A stretch of 64,000 nucleotides of DNA, taken from the NCBI GenBank assembly GCA_017446095.1, contig JAFSRN010000019.1, positions 62,001-126,000 on the forward strand, written 5' to 3'. Of the stretch, positions 44,742-53,524 are shown piece by piece. The DNA is from Eubacterium sp. (lineage in GTDB: Bacteria > Bacillota > Clostridia > Oscillospirales > Acutalibacteraceae). Under the pieces are notes generated by a model, which made no database searches, was not told the origin of the DNA, and saw only the letters and a list, made by a program, of their open reading frames with translations. The stretch's first letter is position 1. Each line of letters opens with the position of its first letter. The translations under genes and the position numbers were made by a program.

Positions 44742-46034
44742 TTACTGCACCTTAACGCCCCAGGCTCTGCACCAGTCAGACGCATAAGTTTTGCCGTCTT
44801 TGTGCTTGTATATTGTTCTGATGCGAACCCAGTATTTTTTGCCTTTTTTAAGTTTTTTAAAGGTGCCGGTGTGCTGTTTTGATGTGTTTAAGGTATATGT
44901 CTTTTTTGTTTTGCCCGTAAAATTCTGATTTTGGCAAAGCTGAATCTGATAGCCTGTGCAGCACGCGGAAGTAATCTGTTCCCAGTAAACCTGAAGGCTC
45001 TTTTTCTTGCCCTTAAGGTTAGTAATCTTGGTGCTGTGCGGGAAAATTGTTGCATTTAAAGTTTTCTGTCCTGTGTACTTACCCTTGAATTTAACAACAA
45101 CCTTAAAGGTTCCGACCTTCACATTGTTTTGACCGTATGAAACAGAGTAGTCCGTGCCTTTTTTCAGTTTTTTACCCTTTGCGTCCTTAACGGTAACAGA
45201 CGGCTTTTTAGCCTTGCCGTTATATGTGTACTTGGTGTTGCTCAATGTAACCGATTTGATTTTCGGAATTGCTATGGTTTTAGTCTGCTGACATTCGCCG
45301 CAGTAATACTCTTCAAAGCCCTGCACGCTCATTGAAGCCTTTTTGGTAACCGTACCGTTTGACGGATAATCGTGCACCTTTTGCCACTTGATTTCGGGAT
45401 ATCTCGAAATATAGTCCGCGACTGCCTGCGTGTCGCAGGTTGAAACGATTTTGAAATCATCGTACGGAGTGAACACATACGGATAAACGTCCCTTGAATA
45501 ATCGTAGCCGAAAGCGTGAGCGCCGATGTCCTCAGCGTTTCTGCCGACCGATACACTTTTAAGCTTCGGGCAGCACGCAAAGGCGCATTCGCCGATGTAG
45601 TCCGAGGTAGAAATATCAACGTCCGTCAGCGCGGTGTAGCCCTCGAAGCAGCGAGCCGGAATGTCCTGACCGTTGAGCTCAATCGTCTCTACGCAAGGAT
45701 TGCCCTGGAACGGCCAGATGATTTCGATGCCCGAAATGCTCTTGTCAAAGACCATCGAGGTAATGCCGATTCCGATTGCCTCGTCATAAGCGTCCTGGTC
45801 GAAATCGTCCGTTGTGTCGTCGTATATGCCGTCGATAGTGCCTTCTGCGTATTCGCCCTCTATGCCTGTCGGAAGGCCACGGAAAAGCATCTCCCCCGTT
45901 GACGTGTCAAAGATGAATTCAGCAGAAGGACCTGCCCCTCCGGTGATTACTTTTGCATGCGCCGAAAACGGAAGCGCTGTGAGTGTAGCGATTATCATAA
46001 CGAGTGATAACGCGATGGATAATGATTTTTTCAT
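44742..46034 (-). CDS. Secreted LRR protein with Ig-like and fibronectin-III-like C-terminus
   Basis: A 430-residue exported protein. Signal peptide to SAHA (27). Two or three BspA-type repeats (CFEGYTALTDVDI, AFACCPKLKSVSVG) at 125-180, a YYCGECQQTKTI CxxC motif near 245, then an Ig-like unit starting VTLSNTKYTYNGKAKKPSVTV, and a C-terminal FN3-like unit (VYWEQITSACCTGYQIQLC... to YASDWCRAWGVKVQ). First gene of the three-gene surface operon; an ACTAC/GTAGT dyad lies upstream of its weak promoter. Confidence 0.83.
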   Translation of the reverse strand: MKKSLSIALSLVMIIATLTALPFSAHAKVITGGAGPSAEFIFDTSTGEMLFRGLPTGIEGEYAEGTIDGIYDDTTDDFDQDAYDEAIGIGITSMVFDKSISGIEIIWPFQGNPCVETIELNGQDIPARCFEGYTALTDVDISTSDYIGECAFACCPKLKSVSVGRNAEDIGAHAFGYDYSRDVYPYVFTPYDDFKIVSTCDTQAVADYISRYPEIKWQKVHDYPSNGTVTKKASMSVQGFEEYYCGECQQTKTIAIPKIKSVTLSNTKYTYNGKAKKPSVTVKDAKGKKLKKGTDYSVSYGQNNVKVGTFKVVVKFKGKYTGQKTLNATIFPHSTKITNLKGKKKSLQVYWEQITSACCTGYQIQLCQNQNFTGKTKKTYTLNTSKQHTGTFKKLKKGKKYWVRIRTIYKHKDGKTYASDWCRAWGVKVQ

Positions 46035-46073
46035 AATGTACTCCTTTTTTTATGCGTATAGTTTTACAAGTTA

Positions 46074-46119
46074 ATTATATAAAAATAATAATCTGAATTG
46101 TACTACTCAAACGGGTAGT
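46074..46119 (-). promoter_or_regulatory. Promoter and candidate activator site for the surface-protein operon
   Basis: Minus strand TATAAT (46074-46079) has no good -35. A dyad ACTAC-8 bp-GTAGT (46102-46119) is centred about 43 bp before the likely start site, the position where NarL/LuxR-type regulators usually activate. Confidence 0.45.
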
Positions 46120-46130
46120 TTTTTGCATAA

Positions 46131-46160
46131 AAATAACCGCAGGGTGTACCTGCGGCTTTT
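46131..46160 (-). terminator. Terminator of the response-regulator gene
   Basis: Minus strand AGCCGCAGG and CCTGCGGTT pair, then ATTTTTATG. Confidence 0.75.
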
Positions 46161-46166
46161 CTTACT

Positions 46167-46790
46167 CTATTTCCCTAATTTCATAACGAAGCCCGTTTTG
46201 CGTGCTTCAACAGCAAGCTCGGTTCGGTTCTGAAAGCCTGTTTTTTCAAGAATGTTTTTCAGGTGAAAGCGAACCGTGTCCTCGCTGATATGCAGCGCGG
46301 CGGCAATCTCCTTATTCGTGGCGCCGGTCGTCAGCTCGCGCAGCACGTCAATCTCGCGCTTTGAAAAATCATAGCTGAACGCGTCGCCGATTTTTACCGT
46401 CGGCGTTGTGTCGGGATAGATGCTTTCGCCCTCCATCGTCCTGTCCATAACGGCAAGGAGCTCTTTGCTCGAGCGCTTATACCAGAAGCTCTCGATTCCG
46501 ATATCTCTCGCTCTGTCGAGCCACGACGCCTCAGGAACGGAGGTGATGATAATGATTTTAATATCAGCGTGGCTCTGCTTTATCGTTTGCGCCGCGTCAA
46601 GACCGCTCGCCTCGTATTCCGTGCATACGTCCATCAGCACCAAATCCACGTTGCCCATCGAGCAGAGCGACGGCGCAATGTCGGCATTTTTTGTCGTGTT
46701 GACGACGGTATAGCGCTCGGACGCGTTGACGGCATCCGTCAGCATTTCAAGGACGAGCTCCTGATCCTCAACTATTAAAACATTTGTCAT
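46167..46790 (-). CDS. NarL/LuxR-type response regulator
   Basis: A 207-residue two-component regulator. The receiver domain (1-120) has acidic VEDQE at 8-11 and phospho-acceptor Asp54 in LVLMDV, with the Thr/Lys switch residues in IITS and YKRS. The LuxR-type helix-turn-helix (about 142-200) contains SKREIDVLRELTTGATNKEIAAAL and EDTVRFHLKNILEKTG. ATG 46790 has GGGAGGAATAAAA upstream. The two genes before it encode sensor proteins; downstream is the LRR operon, the simplest candidate target. Confidence 0.92.
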   Translation of the reverse strand: MTNVLIVEDQELVLEMLTDAVNASERYTVVNTTKNADIAPSLCSMGNVDLVLMDVCTEYEASGLDAAQTIKQSHADIKIIIITSVPEASWLDRARDIGIESFWYKRSSKELLAVMDRTMEGESIYPDTTPTVKIGDAFSYDFSKREIDVLRELTTGATNKEIAAALHISEDTVRFHLKNILEKTGFQNRTELAVEARKTGFVMKLGK

Positions 46791-46810
46791 TTTTATTCCT
46801 CCCACATTAA

Positions 46811-46863
46811 CGGGCGATTCGTGAATCGCCCCTACTTATGTAGGGGTCAATCACGATTGACCC
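46811..46863. repeat. Palindromic dispersed repeat pair
   Basis: CGGGCGATTCGTGAATCGCCCCTAC followed by TAGGGGTCAATCACGATTGACCC, between the regulator and sensor genes. Confidence 0.6.
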
Positions 46864-46867
46864 GATT

Positions 46868-48094
46868 CTAATATCGGATTTGTAATATGAATTCAGGTGT
46901 GCTTATGATACCAAACTCCGCATTTATCTTCTCAGCTCGGCTGCGGATATTAGAAAGTCCGCCGCCTTCGGTAATTTCGCACGCGGGCGGATTGCCGTCG
47001 TTTGTGATAGTGAAGCCGCTTTCGGTCGAATTGATAAACACGGTTTTAGCGCCTGCGTGGCGAATGGCATTAACCATACACTCACTTGCCGCGGTGATCA
47101 ACATTCCGACGTTTTCGTTTTTATCGGGAAAAACGCCCGAAAATTCAAGCGCTATGCCGAGTGACTCGGCAAGACTTTCCAGCGTTTCAAGCGGATTTTT
47201 GCGGTACGGCGCGGTGTCTCTCTGGAGTTCGAGGACGCCCTCCTTCCACATAGCGCTGACGCGCTTCGCCTCCGATTCGTCGTAATTTTCAATGCTGTTC
47301 ATCGTCGAAATCAGAAGCACGTTCATATCGTCGTGAATCTTTACCTTGCTTTGCAGAAGCTCTCTTTCGTGCACGATTTGGGCAAGGTTACTGTCGTACT
47401 CCTCGAGCATTCGGTTGAGCTGCTCCAAATCTGCGTTCTTACGCTCAAGCTCCCTGTTTTGTGCCGCTTCCTCAGTGATATCGGCAGCAATCAGCTCGTA
47501 GAACTCCTGACCCTTCACCGCGTTTGGGTGCTTGGAAAACGCATAGGTTCTGCCGTCGATTTCCACCACGACGCCATTTTCGTCAGGTGAGGAAATGCTC
47601 TTTTCTTTCAGGATGTCCCAGAACCTTTCTCCGTTATAAAGGTGCTGACCGGCGAACTTCTGCGTGAGCGTGTCCATCGCGTTATTGACAAGGTATATTC
47701 TGCCGCCGTTTTCATAGAAGCAGATACCTGTCGGGAGAGTGTCAAAGCTCTCTTTAATCGAGACAGCTGAGATATGGTTTTTCTGCCATCTTGCAATTTG
47801 CAGAGTATAGCAAACAACGGCAACCGTAAGAATCGCATTGATTAAAACAATCAGCCAAATCGGCGCGTAATCTATGCGGTACGTTTCGCTGTTTACGCCT
47901 ACATAATAGCTGTTGGCGTTCAGATACTGCCAGTAAATGTCGCACGCCGCGAAGAACATCAGCGTCGGCACAAGCACCTTATATCGCTTTTGCTGCCACA
48001 GCTGCATAACAGACCAGACGAGCGCAAGGCAGATAAATAGCAGCCAGAGGGAGAGCAGCCCTCTTATTTCGGGGTGATAGAAAATCGTGTTCAC
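46868..48094 (-). CDS. Histidine kinase (NarX/DesK-like catalytic part, PAS domain)
   Basis: A 408-residue membrane sensor kinase. Three hydrophobic segments in residues 10-100, a PAS-like region (SFDTLPTGICFYENGGRIYLVNNAM) around 117-205, a coiled coil (EEAAQNRELERKN...) to 245, then a short dimerisation helix with the likely phospho-His254 in KIHDDMN. The ATPase has an N-box SECMVNAIRHAG near 333 and a GGGLSNIRSRAE G-box near 385. It starts with GTG overlapping the upstream sensor gene by 4 bp. Partner of the NarL-type regulator 77 bp downstream. Confidence 0.87.
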   Translation of the reverse strand: MNTIFYHPEIRGLLSLWLLFICLALVWSVMQLWQQKRYKVLVPTLMFFAACDIYWQYLNANSYYVGVNSETYRIDYAPIWLIVLINAILTVAVVCYTLQIARWQKNHISAVSIKESFDTLPTGICFYENGGRIYLVNNAMDTLTQKFAGQHLYNGERFWDILKEKSISSPDENGVVVEIDGRTYAFSKHPNAVKGQEFYELIAADITEEAAQNRELERKNADLEQLNRMLEEYDSNLAQIVHERELLQSKVKIHDDMNVLLISTMNSIENYDESEAKRVSAMWKEGVLELQRDTAPYRKNPLETLESLAESLGIALEFSGVFPDKNENVGMLITAASECMVNAIRHAGAKTVFINSTESGFTITNDGNPPACEITEGGGLSNIRSRAEKINAEFGIISTPEFILQIRY

Positions 48095-49608
48095 GCGCTC
48101 ACCCCCTTGTCAAACTCAAACATCAGGGGCGTTTCGTCAATCTTTATGTCAAATAAAACGCTGTTTTCCTTTTCGATAATATCAATTTTCACGCGCTTGA
48201 TATCGGGCATTTTCTTTTCAATCAGCGCTTCAAATTCGTCGTATGCATAGAGCAGCGTACCCGACAAGAACGGGATGTCGGACGCGGTATTTATCTCGCC
48301 GTCAACGCCCGCTTTTGTCAGATACGAAAGCGATTCCTTATAAGCAAGGTACAGCTCCGAAAGCGGCGCGGTTTCACTTTTATCCGCCATCAGCATCAGG
48401 TTCGTTTTGCGTTTGATATAGGCGCCGATAACGCAGACCCAGAGCATATTTTGCTGCCACTTTTCTTCGCTCTTCTCCGCATCAGACACGAGCTTGCGGA
48501 TTAATTCAGTTTGAGTTTCAAGCGAAGCGTTCATTCTGTTATAAAGCTTCTGCTGCTCCTCAATTTTCGTTCGCTCCTCTTTGAGCGCGTTTTCCTTCTG
48601 CTGAATTTCGGCTTTTTCGGCAAGCTCGGCGTTCGTTTTTTCAAGCAGCTTTTTCTGCTCGGTAACGGCGGTGTTATCCTCCTGCCAGGTGATTTCACCG
48701 CCTGAGATGCTGTGCGAGTGCTCAATGAAAACGCCGTCACCCTTTTCGAGCGCGGTTTTGTATACTACATTGTTTTCCCTGTCCTTAATCTCCGCGAAAA
48801 GATGCGAGCGGTTGAAGAGCAAATCATATCCCGTATTTGACGGGATAAGCCCCGTTTGCAGGCACGATTCCCAGAACGCCGCAATGCAGAAGCAGAACAG
48901 CTCAGTGACGTTGAGAATTCTGGTGTGTCTGAAATCCGTGAAATTGTAAATGGCAACGCCTGCGAGGGACACGATAATCACCGCAAGCGGAATCATGCCG
49001 AGTCTCCTGTTTGCGTTAACGGTAGAAAACCGAACGACAATAATAAGCGCAGCGAGCATTAACGAGATAACCCACACAATCGCAATATAGTACAAAACGC
49101 CATGGGAATAGTCGTCGCTCCAATTAACAAAGTTCGGATTGAAGCGAAAGGCAAGCTGATGCCTGTCATTCGTCATAAATCCTGCAATCAGCAGAATTTC
49201 GGGAATATATAGCAAATTCAGTTTGGGACTCAGCCGCTCGGAATCGGCTTTGCCGACGCTCAGCGCAATCATCAGGCTGAAAAGCGGCATCAACAAAATC
49301 GGGATATAATATCCGTACCAGAGTTGGCGCTCTAGCCACTCGCTTTGAAGGAATAAGGAAAACTTAACCGCGCGCTCAATCATCCACAGAAGCATAAACG
49401 CACCGAGCAGGGTGAAGTAGCGCTTCTCTCTGCGCTTGGTTATACGCGACTGAATGCTGACTGTCCAGATAATACAAAGGGAGGAAAAAACCATTGTGCC
49501 CGTAAAGCTGAGCGGTTCGTTCCACGTTACGTTTGCAACTGATCCAAGAACAAAAAACGCAAACAGCAACACTATTGCCGTGATACGGTTACGCAACTTA
49601 ATCGACAT
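48091..49608 (-). CDS. Membrane sensor with kinase-like layout but no recognisable ATPase boxes
   Basis: A 505-residue protein. About eight hydrophobic segments fill residues 10-245, a PAS-like part follows (LFNRSHLFAEIKDRENNVVYKTALEKGDGV), then a coiled coil of about 75 residues (QKKLLEKTNAELAEKAEIQQKENALKEER) and a helical C-terminal domain (QQNMLWVCVIGAYIKRKTNLMLMADK). The spacing resembles a DHp plus degenerate HATPase unit, but I find no N-, G1- or G2-box and no obvious phospho-His. It is probably a co-sensor working with the kinase that overlaps it. AAGGAGG ribosome site. Confidence 0.75.
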   Translation of the reverse strand: MSIKLRNRITAIVLLFAFFVLGSVANVTWNEPLSFTGTMVFSSLCIIWTVSIQSRITKRREKRYFTLLGAFMLLWMIERAVKFSLFLQSEWLERQLWYGYYIPILLMPLFSLMIALSVGKADSERLSPKLNLLYIPEILLIAGFMTNDRHQLAFRFNPNFVNWSDDYSHGVLYYIAIVWVISLMLAALIIVVRFSTVNANRRLGMIPLAVIIVSLAGVAIYNFTDFRHTRILNVTELFCFCIAAFWESCLQTGLIPSNTGYDLLFNRSHLFAEIKDRENNVVYKTALEKGDGVFIEHSHSISGGEITWQEDNTAVTEQKKLLEKTNAELAEKAEIQQKENALKEERTKIEEQQKLYNRMNASLETQTELIRKLVSDAEKSEEKWQQNMLWVCVIGAYIKRKTNLMLMADKSETAPLSELYLAYKESLSYLTKAGVDGEINTASDIPFLSGTLLYAYDEFEALIEKKMPDIKRVKIDIIEKENSVLFDIKIDETPLMFEFDKGVSA

Positions 49609-49638
49609 AGCTTTTCCTCCTTCATATCATTTTATATT

Positions 49639-49667
49639 ATTATACCTTACTTTCCTTTTCCTTTCAA
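49639..49667 (-). promoter_or_regulatory. Promoter for the sensor-sensor-regulator operon
   Basis: Minus strand TTGAAA (49662-49667), 17-bp spacer, TATAAT (49639-49644). Confidence 0.7.
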
Positions 49668-49933
49668 CACAGAAAAGCATTGAGGTCGATTTTTGAGAAA
49701 TATAAATTTTCCTAAACGCGATATTTTTCATTACATCCGTTCAGTTTTTCTCAGACGGGGCAACGGTTGTTTTGAAGATTACTATCGACTACGAACGGGA
49801 ATTGCAAAAACCGAGTCCCGAAACCCTTGCAAACACTCACTTTTCGTTTTTGACATTTTGCCATAAGCGTCATAAAAAGCGCTTCATAGGATTTTTCAGC
49901 AAAAAACCTATGAAATGAAACGATAAAAAACCA
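49668..49933. other. Non-coding stretch upstream of the sensor operon
   Basis: AT-rich, with only a short open frame on the plus strand (from about 49774) lacking a ribosome site; I see no gene in it. Confidence 0.4.
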
Positions 49934-49955
49934 CCCTGCTTTTAGATTAGCAGGG
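49934..49955 (-). terminator. Terminator at the end of the accessory operon
   Basis: Minus strand CCCTGC and GCAGGG pair, followed by TGGTTTTTTATC. Confidence 0.7.
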
Positions 49956-49960
49956 CAGTT

Positions 49961-50221
49961 TCATATACATTCTATCATTATTTGTGTTGCCAGCCGATAG
50001 CCTTCCTTGAATATCTCCTCATTAATTATTACAGACAGTTCTTCGGAGTTCATTATGTAATTATCGAATAGTTTTTTCTGTTCTTCAGTCAGCGTTGCTG
50101 CAAACTTTTCCTGAGCTTGAGCGGTTAGTTCTATCAGCTTTTTGTATTCGTGATTGTTTAGCAACTTTTCAGACTCGCACGGGTTTATGTTGCCGTGATA
50201 CAGATTTTCAAGAGTAGTCAT
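49961..50221 (-). CDS. Small helical protein (DUF6809-like)
   Basis: An 86-residue helical protein starting TTLENLYHGNINPCE, a start I associate with a small family of unknown function (DUF6809) often seen in clostridial accessory regions. Residues 15-80 are amphipathic helices (KLIELTAQAQEKFAATLTEEQKKLFDNY, FKEGYRLATQIM). ATG 50221 has AAGGGGTGATAC upstream, part of which is the stop of the previous gene. Function unknown. Confidence 0.65.
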   Translation of the reverse strand: MTTLENLYHGNINPCESEKLLNNHEYKKLIELTAQAQEKFAATLTEEQKKLFDNYIMNSEELSVIINEEIFKEGYRLATQIMIECI

Positions 50222-50225
50222 TGTA

Positions 50226-50444
50226 TCACCCCTTGTGGTACTTGAAGTTTCCTGTCCACTTGCCGCACGGGCACGACCACGCTTCGTAACCATAAGGGCA
50301 TCGCTTAACATATTCTTCCCAAGTGATTTCACCGTCTTCGTACTGACGGTTATATTCGTTCATAACCTTGTCTACGTGCCTGCGTAGCGCCTTTTTAGAC
50401 TTGAACCACTTACCATTACCCTTTGGCATATAGTGCTTATGCAT
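50226..50444 (-). CDS. Small basic protein with C-terminal cysteines, unknown
   Basis: A 72-residue protein from ATG 50444: HKHYMPKGNGKWFKSKKALRRHVDKVMNEYN in the first half and a C-terminal CPYGYEAWSCPCGKW, a possible metal site (Cys-x8-Cys-x-Cys). The frame stays open upstream to a GTG at 50498, adding a Lys/His-rich segment, but that start lies inside an inverted repeat. Which start is used is unclear. It ends 4 bp before the DUF6809-like gene. Function unknown. Confidence 0.55.
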   Translation of the reverse strand: MHKHYMPKGNGKWFKSKKALRRHVDKVMNEYNRQYEDGEITWEEYVKRCPYGYEAWSCPCGKWTGNFKYHKG

Positions 50445-50483
50445 GTGTTTTTTCTTCTTTTTATGCTTTTTATTCCTGCGGAA

Positions 50484-50531
50484 TGAATTATATTTCACTT
50501 TTTGCGCAGCAAAAAATTCATGATGGCGCAG
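50484..50531 (+). repeat. Left arm of a 48/49-bp inverted repeat
   Basis: It begins TGAATTATATTTCACTTTTT, continues with a GCGCAGC hairpin and ends ATGATGGCGCAG. The reverse complement at 53869-53917 differs by one mismatch and one extra base. It is also the start of a short array of hairpins separated by TTCAT motifs (to 50575). Confidence 0.75.
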
Positions 50532-50593
50532 CCATTATTTCATGCTCGGCTGAAGCCGAGTATTTCATTAAAAGTTACCGTCACCAAACAAAT

Positions 50594-50620
50594 CAGGGCA
50601 TCCGAACGGACGCCCTGTTT
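50594..50620. terminator. Possible terminator after the 51-residue peptide gene
   Basis: CAGGGC and GCCCTG pair; the T-run is on the plus side (TGTTTTATT), only TGATTTGTTT on the minus side. Confidence 0.4.
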
Positions 50621-50685
50621 TATTAAATTTATTGAGTTTAGCTCACTTCGCCGCTGAGGGCGTTTGCCCTCCCGTAACTGTGTTA

Positions 50686-50841
50686 TTAAAGCTCGATTGT
50701 CCAGCTCGTATTTCTGTAATAAACGCTGTGAAGCTGGTCGCCCATCGTGTTGAAATCGTCGCCGCCTGAAGCGGTGAGAACGTCGGGCGTGTTCTGTTTT
50801 ACAACCCTGAATTCGGGTTCGATGTATTTACTGTTGTTCAT
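50686..50841 (-). CDS. 51-residue peptide with conserved leader-like half (copy B)
   Basis: A 51-codon gene with a strong AAGGAGGGGAGAG site, 12 bp after the beta-helix gene. The N-terminal half, SKYIEPEFRVV...TPDVLTASGGDD, aligns with the peptide at 55319-55474 (pattern YxEPEFxVVxxxTxDVxTxS), while the C-terminal half (NTMGDQLHSVYYRNTSWTIEL) is different. Exact same length as the other copy. A conserved front and variable tail is the layout of leader-core peptides, but no cleavage or modification is shown. I know similar short clostridial proteins of this pattern but no function for them. Absent from simple long-frame screens because of its size. Confidence 0.75.
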   Translation of the reverse strand: MNNSKYIEPEFRVVKQNTPDVLTASGGDDFNTMGDQLHSVYYRNTSWTIEL

Positions 50842-50853
50842 ACTCTCCCCTCC

Positions 50854-53511
50854 TTATGCAGTTGTAAAGTAGTCGTTTGCGTATTGGTTGTACATATAAA
50901 TCGACTTAACGAGCGAGCGGAGCTGATTAACCTTCTCGGGCTCATCGAAATCGTCGGCGCTCGTCGTGTCGCGCAGCACCGTGTAGCAGTACGCAATCGC
51001 GCTGTAATTGATTGTCGCGCTTTGGTTTGTGGACTTGTCTGTAATCGTGAGATGGAACGCGTTGTCGAGGTTTGCGGACTCGATACCCTTTACCTCGATG
51101 AACGAGCCTGAATTAGCAGTGTTGAAGCCTGCGGTAGGTCTGCTGCTGCCGAACCAGGCGTCCTCGCCCTCAGTGTCAACCGACACGCTGACGGTGTAGT
51201 TTTCGGGGTCGACAGCCTTCTCGTCAAAGTAGAAGCGAACCTCCGTATTTGACAGCGACATCAGCGAGGTTTCCGTAATCTCAAACGGCAGAGTGCCCTC
51301 TACGTTTGCAACGGGTCTTGCTGTGACCGTGCTTTCGTTAACCGTGCCCGAAATCGTCTTCGCGCCGGTGTTGATTGCAACGTTTCTGACGTCGTGGAAA
51401 TAGCGCAGATTACTGTCGAATTCGTCGAAATAATACTTGCCGCCGCCGACTCTTTCAACAACGCTCTTGTCCGCCATATCGGACGTGTTGTAGTTGAAGT
51501 ATTTCTGCGCCGCGGTAGCGTAGTCGGTAAGCGCCTTGCACACCTCGGCAGCCTTGTCCCACTTTGCAACAACCTCGGGGTCGGCTGTCATTTCGTGCAT
51601 TGTGATTGCTTGGCCTATAATATCGTCGCAGTACTGCCACATCGAGTAATTAGCGTCGTAAAGCTTCGTGCCCGCGCCGTTATACAGCGTAATCTTGATG
51701 TTCTCCGTGAGCTGCGCAGGTGCGGATTCAATGGTGAATCTGTAGGTGCCGTCCTCGTTCGGAGTAATGTCCTTGATGTTGCGCCTCTCGTCGGCAAACT
51801 GCGTGCTGTATGTAATCGGATTGTGGTTGTAATTGAGCATTACGTAAGCGTTTTCCTTGTCGCTCGCGTTCGGCAGATAGTAGTCAACGTCGAGGTCGAA
51901 GTTGATGTCGACCGAATCCTTCGTAGTGAGCGAAACCAAATTGTTCGGCTCACGCATAATGCGAACGAGCCTTGCCTCCGTTTCATCCTCGCTCAAATCA
52001 GCGTACCACGTGTCGTGGTCGGAGGTGAACAGCGTGTTCGGATTTGCGCTGTTGTAGGTGGTGTAGCCGCTCGTGAGCTTCGTCGCAGAGGCGTCGTCCT
52101 CCGCAGCCGAATCGCTGATACCGTCGTCGCGCAGCAGCGGGTCTGTCAGACCGATGCTCGAGCCTTCAAGGCTACCCGTAACGTTTACGAGTTTACTCGT
52201 TGAGTAGATGTTGAGGTTGTTGGTAACGCCGTTCCACGTGTTGCTCTGAATCGTGTTCGCACCCTTAATATTAAGCGTTGAATTGTTGTCGTAGTAAACG
52301 CCTGCGCCCTTATCTTCGCTTGTATTGCCGGTGATTGTGCAGCCGTCAACAGTTGCGTTACACCAAAAGCCCATAACGCATATTCCGCCGCCGTTGCCTG
52401 CTGCGTCGTTGCCTGAAATAGTCGCATCTTTGAACATCAGTGAGTTTCTGCAAGACATCGCTAATATACCTGCGCCGTAGTACGAGCCGTTACCGGAAAC
52501 GGTACCGCCGTTTAAGAACAAACCTGCACTGCTGACCGGATTATAAGGCGGTGTTGTATAAGCAATTGCACTTGCAAAAGCATAATACTGACCTGAAACA
52601 AGAATACCGCCGCCTAAATCTGCGTCATTGTTGCTGATAGTACCGCCGTTAATTGTAACGCTGCTGTCAAGATATCCGCTCGGGTATGAAGTTGCAGTCT
52701 TTACAAGCGCGATACCGCCGCCGCCTGTCATAGCTTCGTTGTTTAAAACGTAGCAGCCTGTGATTGTGCCCGAATTCATTGTGAATACCGAACCCTTTGA
52801 AACAAACACGCCGCCGCCTAAAGCAGGTAATGTGCGGGTGTCACCGCTGGGACAGGTACCTGCCGGGCAGTCTGTATCGGCAAAACAGCTGCTGATTGTA
52901 CCGCCGTCCATAATGAAGGTTGAGCCTACAGATACTGCAACGCCGCCGCCGTAACATACGGAACCGCCGCTAATGCCGCAGTCGTCAATCGTGCCGCCGT
53001 ACATATGGAACGTTGAACCGTAATAAACGGAAACACCGCCGCCGAACGTATTGTTGCCAACAAAATCCGTTACGGTTGTGCCTGCGTACATATTGCAGGT
53101 CGCGCCGTTATTGAGTTCAATACCCTTCGCGCCGTCTCCGCTGTTCCTGTCACCCTGCAGAACAAGCGTATTGCTTGCATCCGTGCTGTCGCCGAGATTA
53201 AGCGTTACGCCGTTATCAACACCAACTGCTCCGCTTGTAGTTGCAGAAAGGCTGATCGTGTGACCGTTACCGATAATCGTTGTAACCGTTCCCGACTTAC
53301 TTAACGAGAAGCCTTCAACAGTGATGTCATCCTCCAGGCTGATAATGTAGTCGCCGCCGTCTGACGCGTTGATAAACGTGCAGGCTTCTAACAAGCTTGC
53401 GCCCGTCGCGACGTTGATAGTCGTTGTGTCCGCGAGTGCCGTGAGCGGCATTGATGACATAACCAGCACAAGGGACAGAATAATGCCTGCGATTTTTGTC
53501 GTCCTTTTCAT
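50854..53511 (-). CDS. Large secreted parallel beta-helix protein (copy B)
   Basis: An 885-residue exported protein. The signal peptide ends near TALA (26). Residues about 60-430 are right-handed beta-helix repeats with motifs like GGGVSVYYGSTFHMYGGTI, GGGIALV and NGGTISNNDADLGGGILV, as in polymorphic outer-membrane or adhesin-type helices. From about 545 to the end is a separate domain, shared with the 915-residue protein at 55488-58235 (YNHN, PAQLTENIKITLY, DYATAAQKYFNYN, final MYNQYANDYF). No LPxTG, dockerin or SLH motif. ATG 53511 has AAAGGGGA. A dense cluster of AATAGAC half-sites covers its promoter. Confidence 0.83.
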   Translation of the reverse strand: MKRTTKIAGIILSLVLVMSSMPLTALADTTTINVATGASLLEACTFINASDGGDYIISLEDDITVEGFSLSKSGTVTTIIGNGHTISLSATTSGAVGVDNGVTLNLGDSTDASNTLVLQGDRNSGDGAKGIELNNGATCNMYAGTTVTDFVGNNTFGGGVSVYYGSTFHMYGGTIDDCGISGGSVCYGGGVAVSVGSTFIMDGGTISSCFADTDCPAGTCPSGDTRTLPALGGGVFVSKGSVFTMNSGTITGCYVLNNEAMTGGGGIALVKTATSYPSGYLDSSVTINGGTISNNDADLGGGILVSGQYYAFASAIAYTTPPYNPVSSAGLFLNGGTVSGNGSYYGAGILAMSCRNSLMFKDATISGNDAAGNGGGICVMGFWCNATVDGCTITGNTSEDKGAGVYYDNNSTLNIKGANTIQSNTWNGVTNNLNIYSTSKLVNVTGSLEGSSIGLTDPLLRDDGISDSAAEDDASATKLTSGYTTYNSANPNTLFTSDHDTWYADLSEDETEARLVRIMREPNNLVSLTTKDSVDINFDLDVDYYLPNASDKENAYVMLNYNHNPITYSTQFADERRNIKDITPNEDGTYRFTIESAPAQLTENIKITLYNGAGTKLYDANYSMWQYCDDIIGQAITMHEMTADPEVVAKWDKAAEVCKALTDYATAAQKYFNYNTSDMADKSVVERVGGGKYYFDEFDSNLRYFHDVRNVAINTGAKTISGTVNESTVTARPVANVEGTLPFEITETSLMSLSNTEVRFYFDEKAVDPENYTVSVSVDTEGEDAWFGSSRPTAGFNTANSGSFIEVKGIESANLDNAFHLTITDKSTNQSATINYSAIAYCYTVLRDTTSADDFDEPEKVNQLRSLVKSIYMYNQYANDYFTTA

Positions 53512-53524
53512 ATCATTTCCCCTT

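Noticed and set aside
49774..49920. A short plus-strand gene of about 48 codons
   Set aside because: No ribosome site or promoter, and it overlaps no conserved feature; probably chance.
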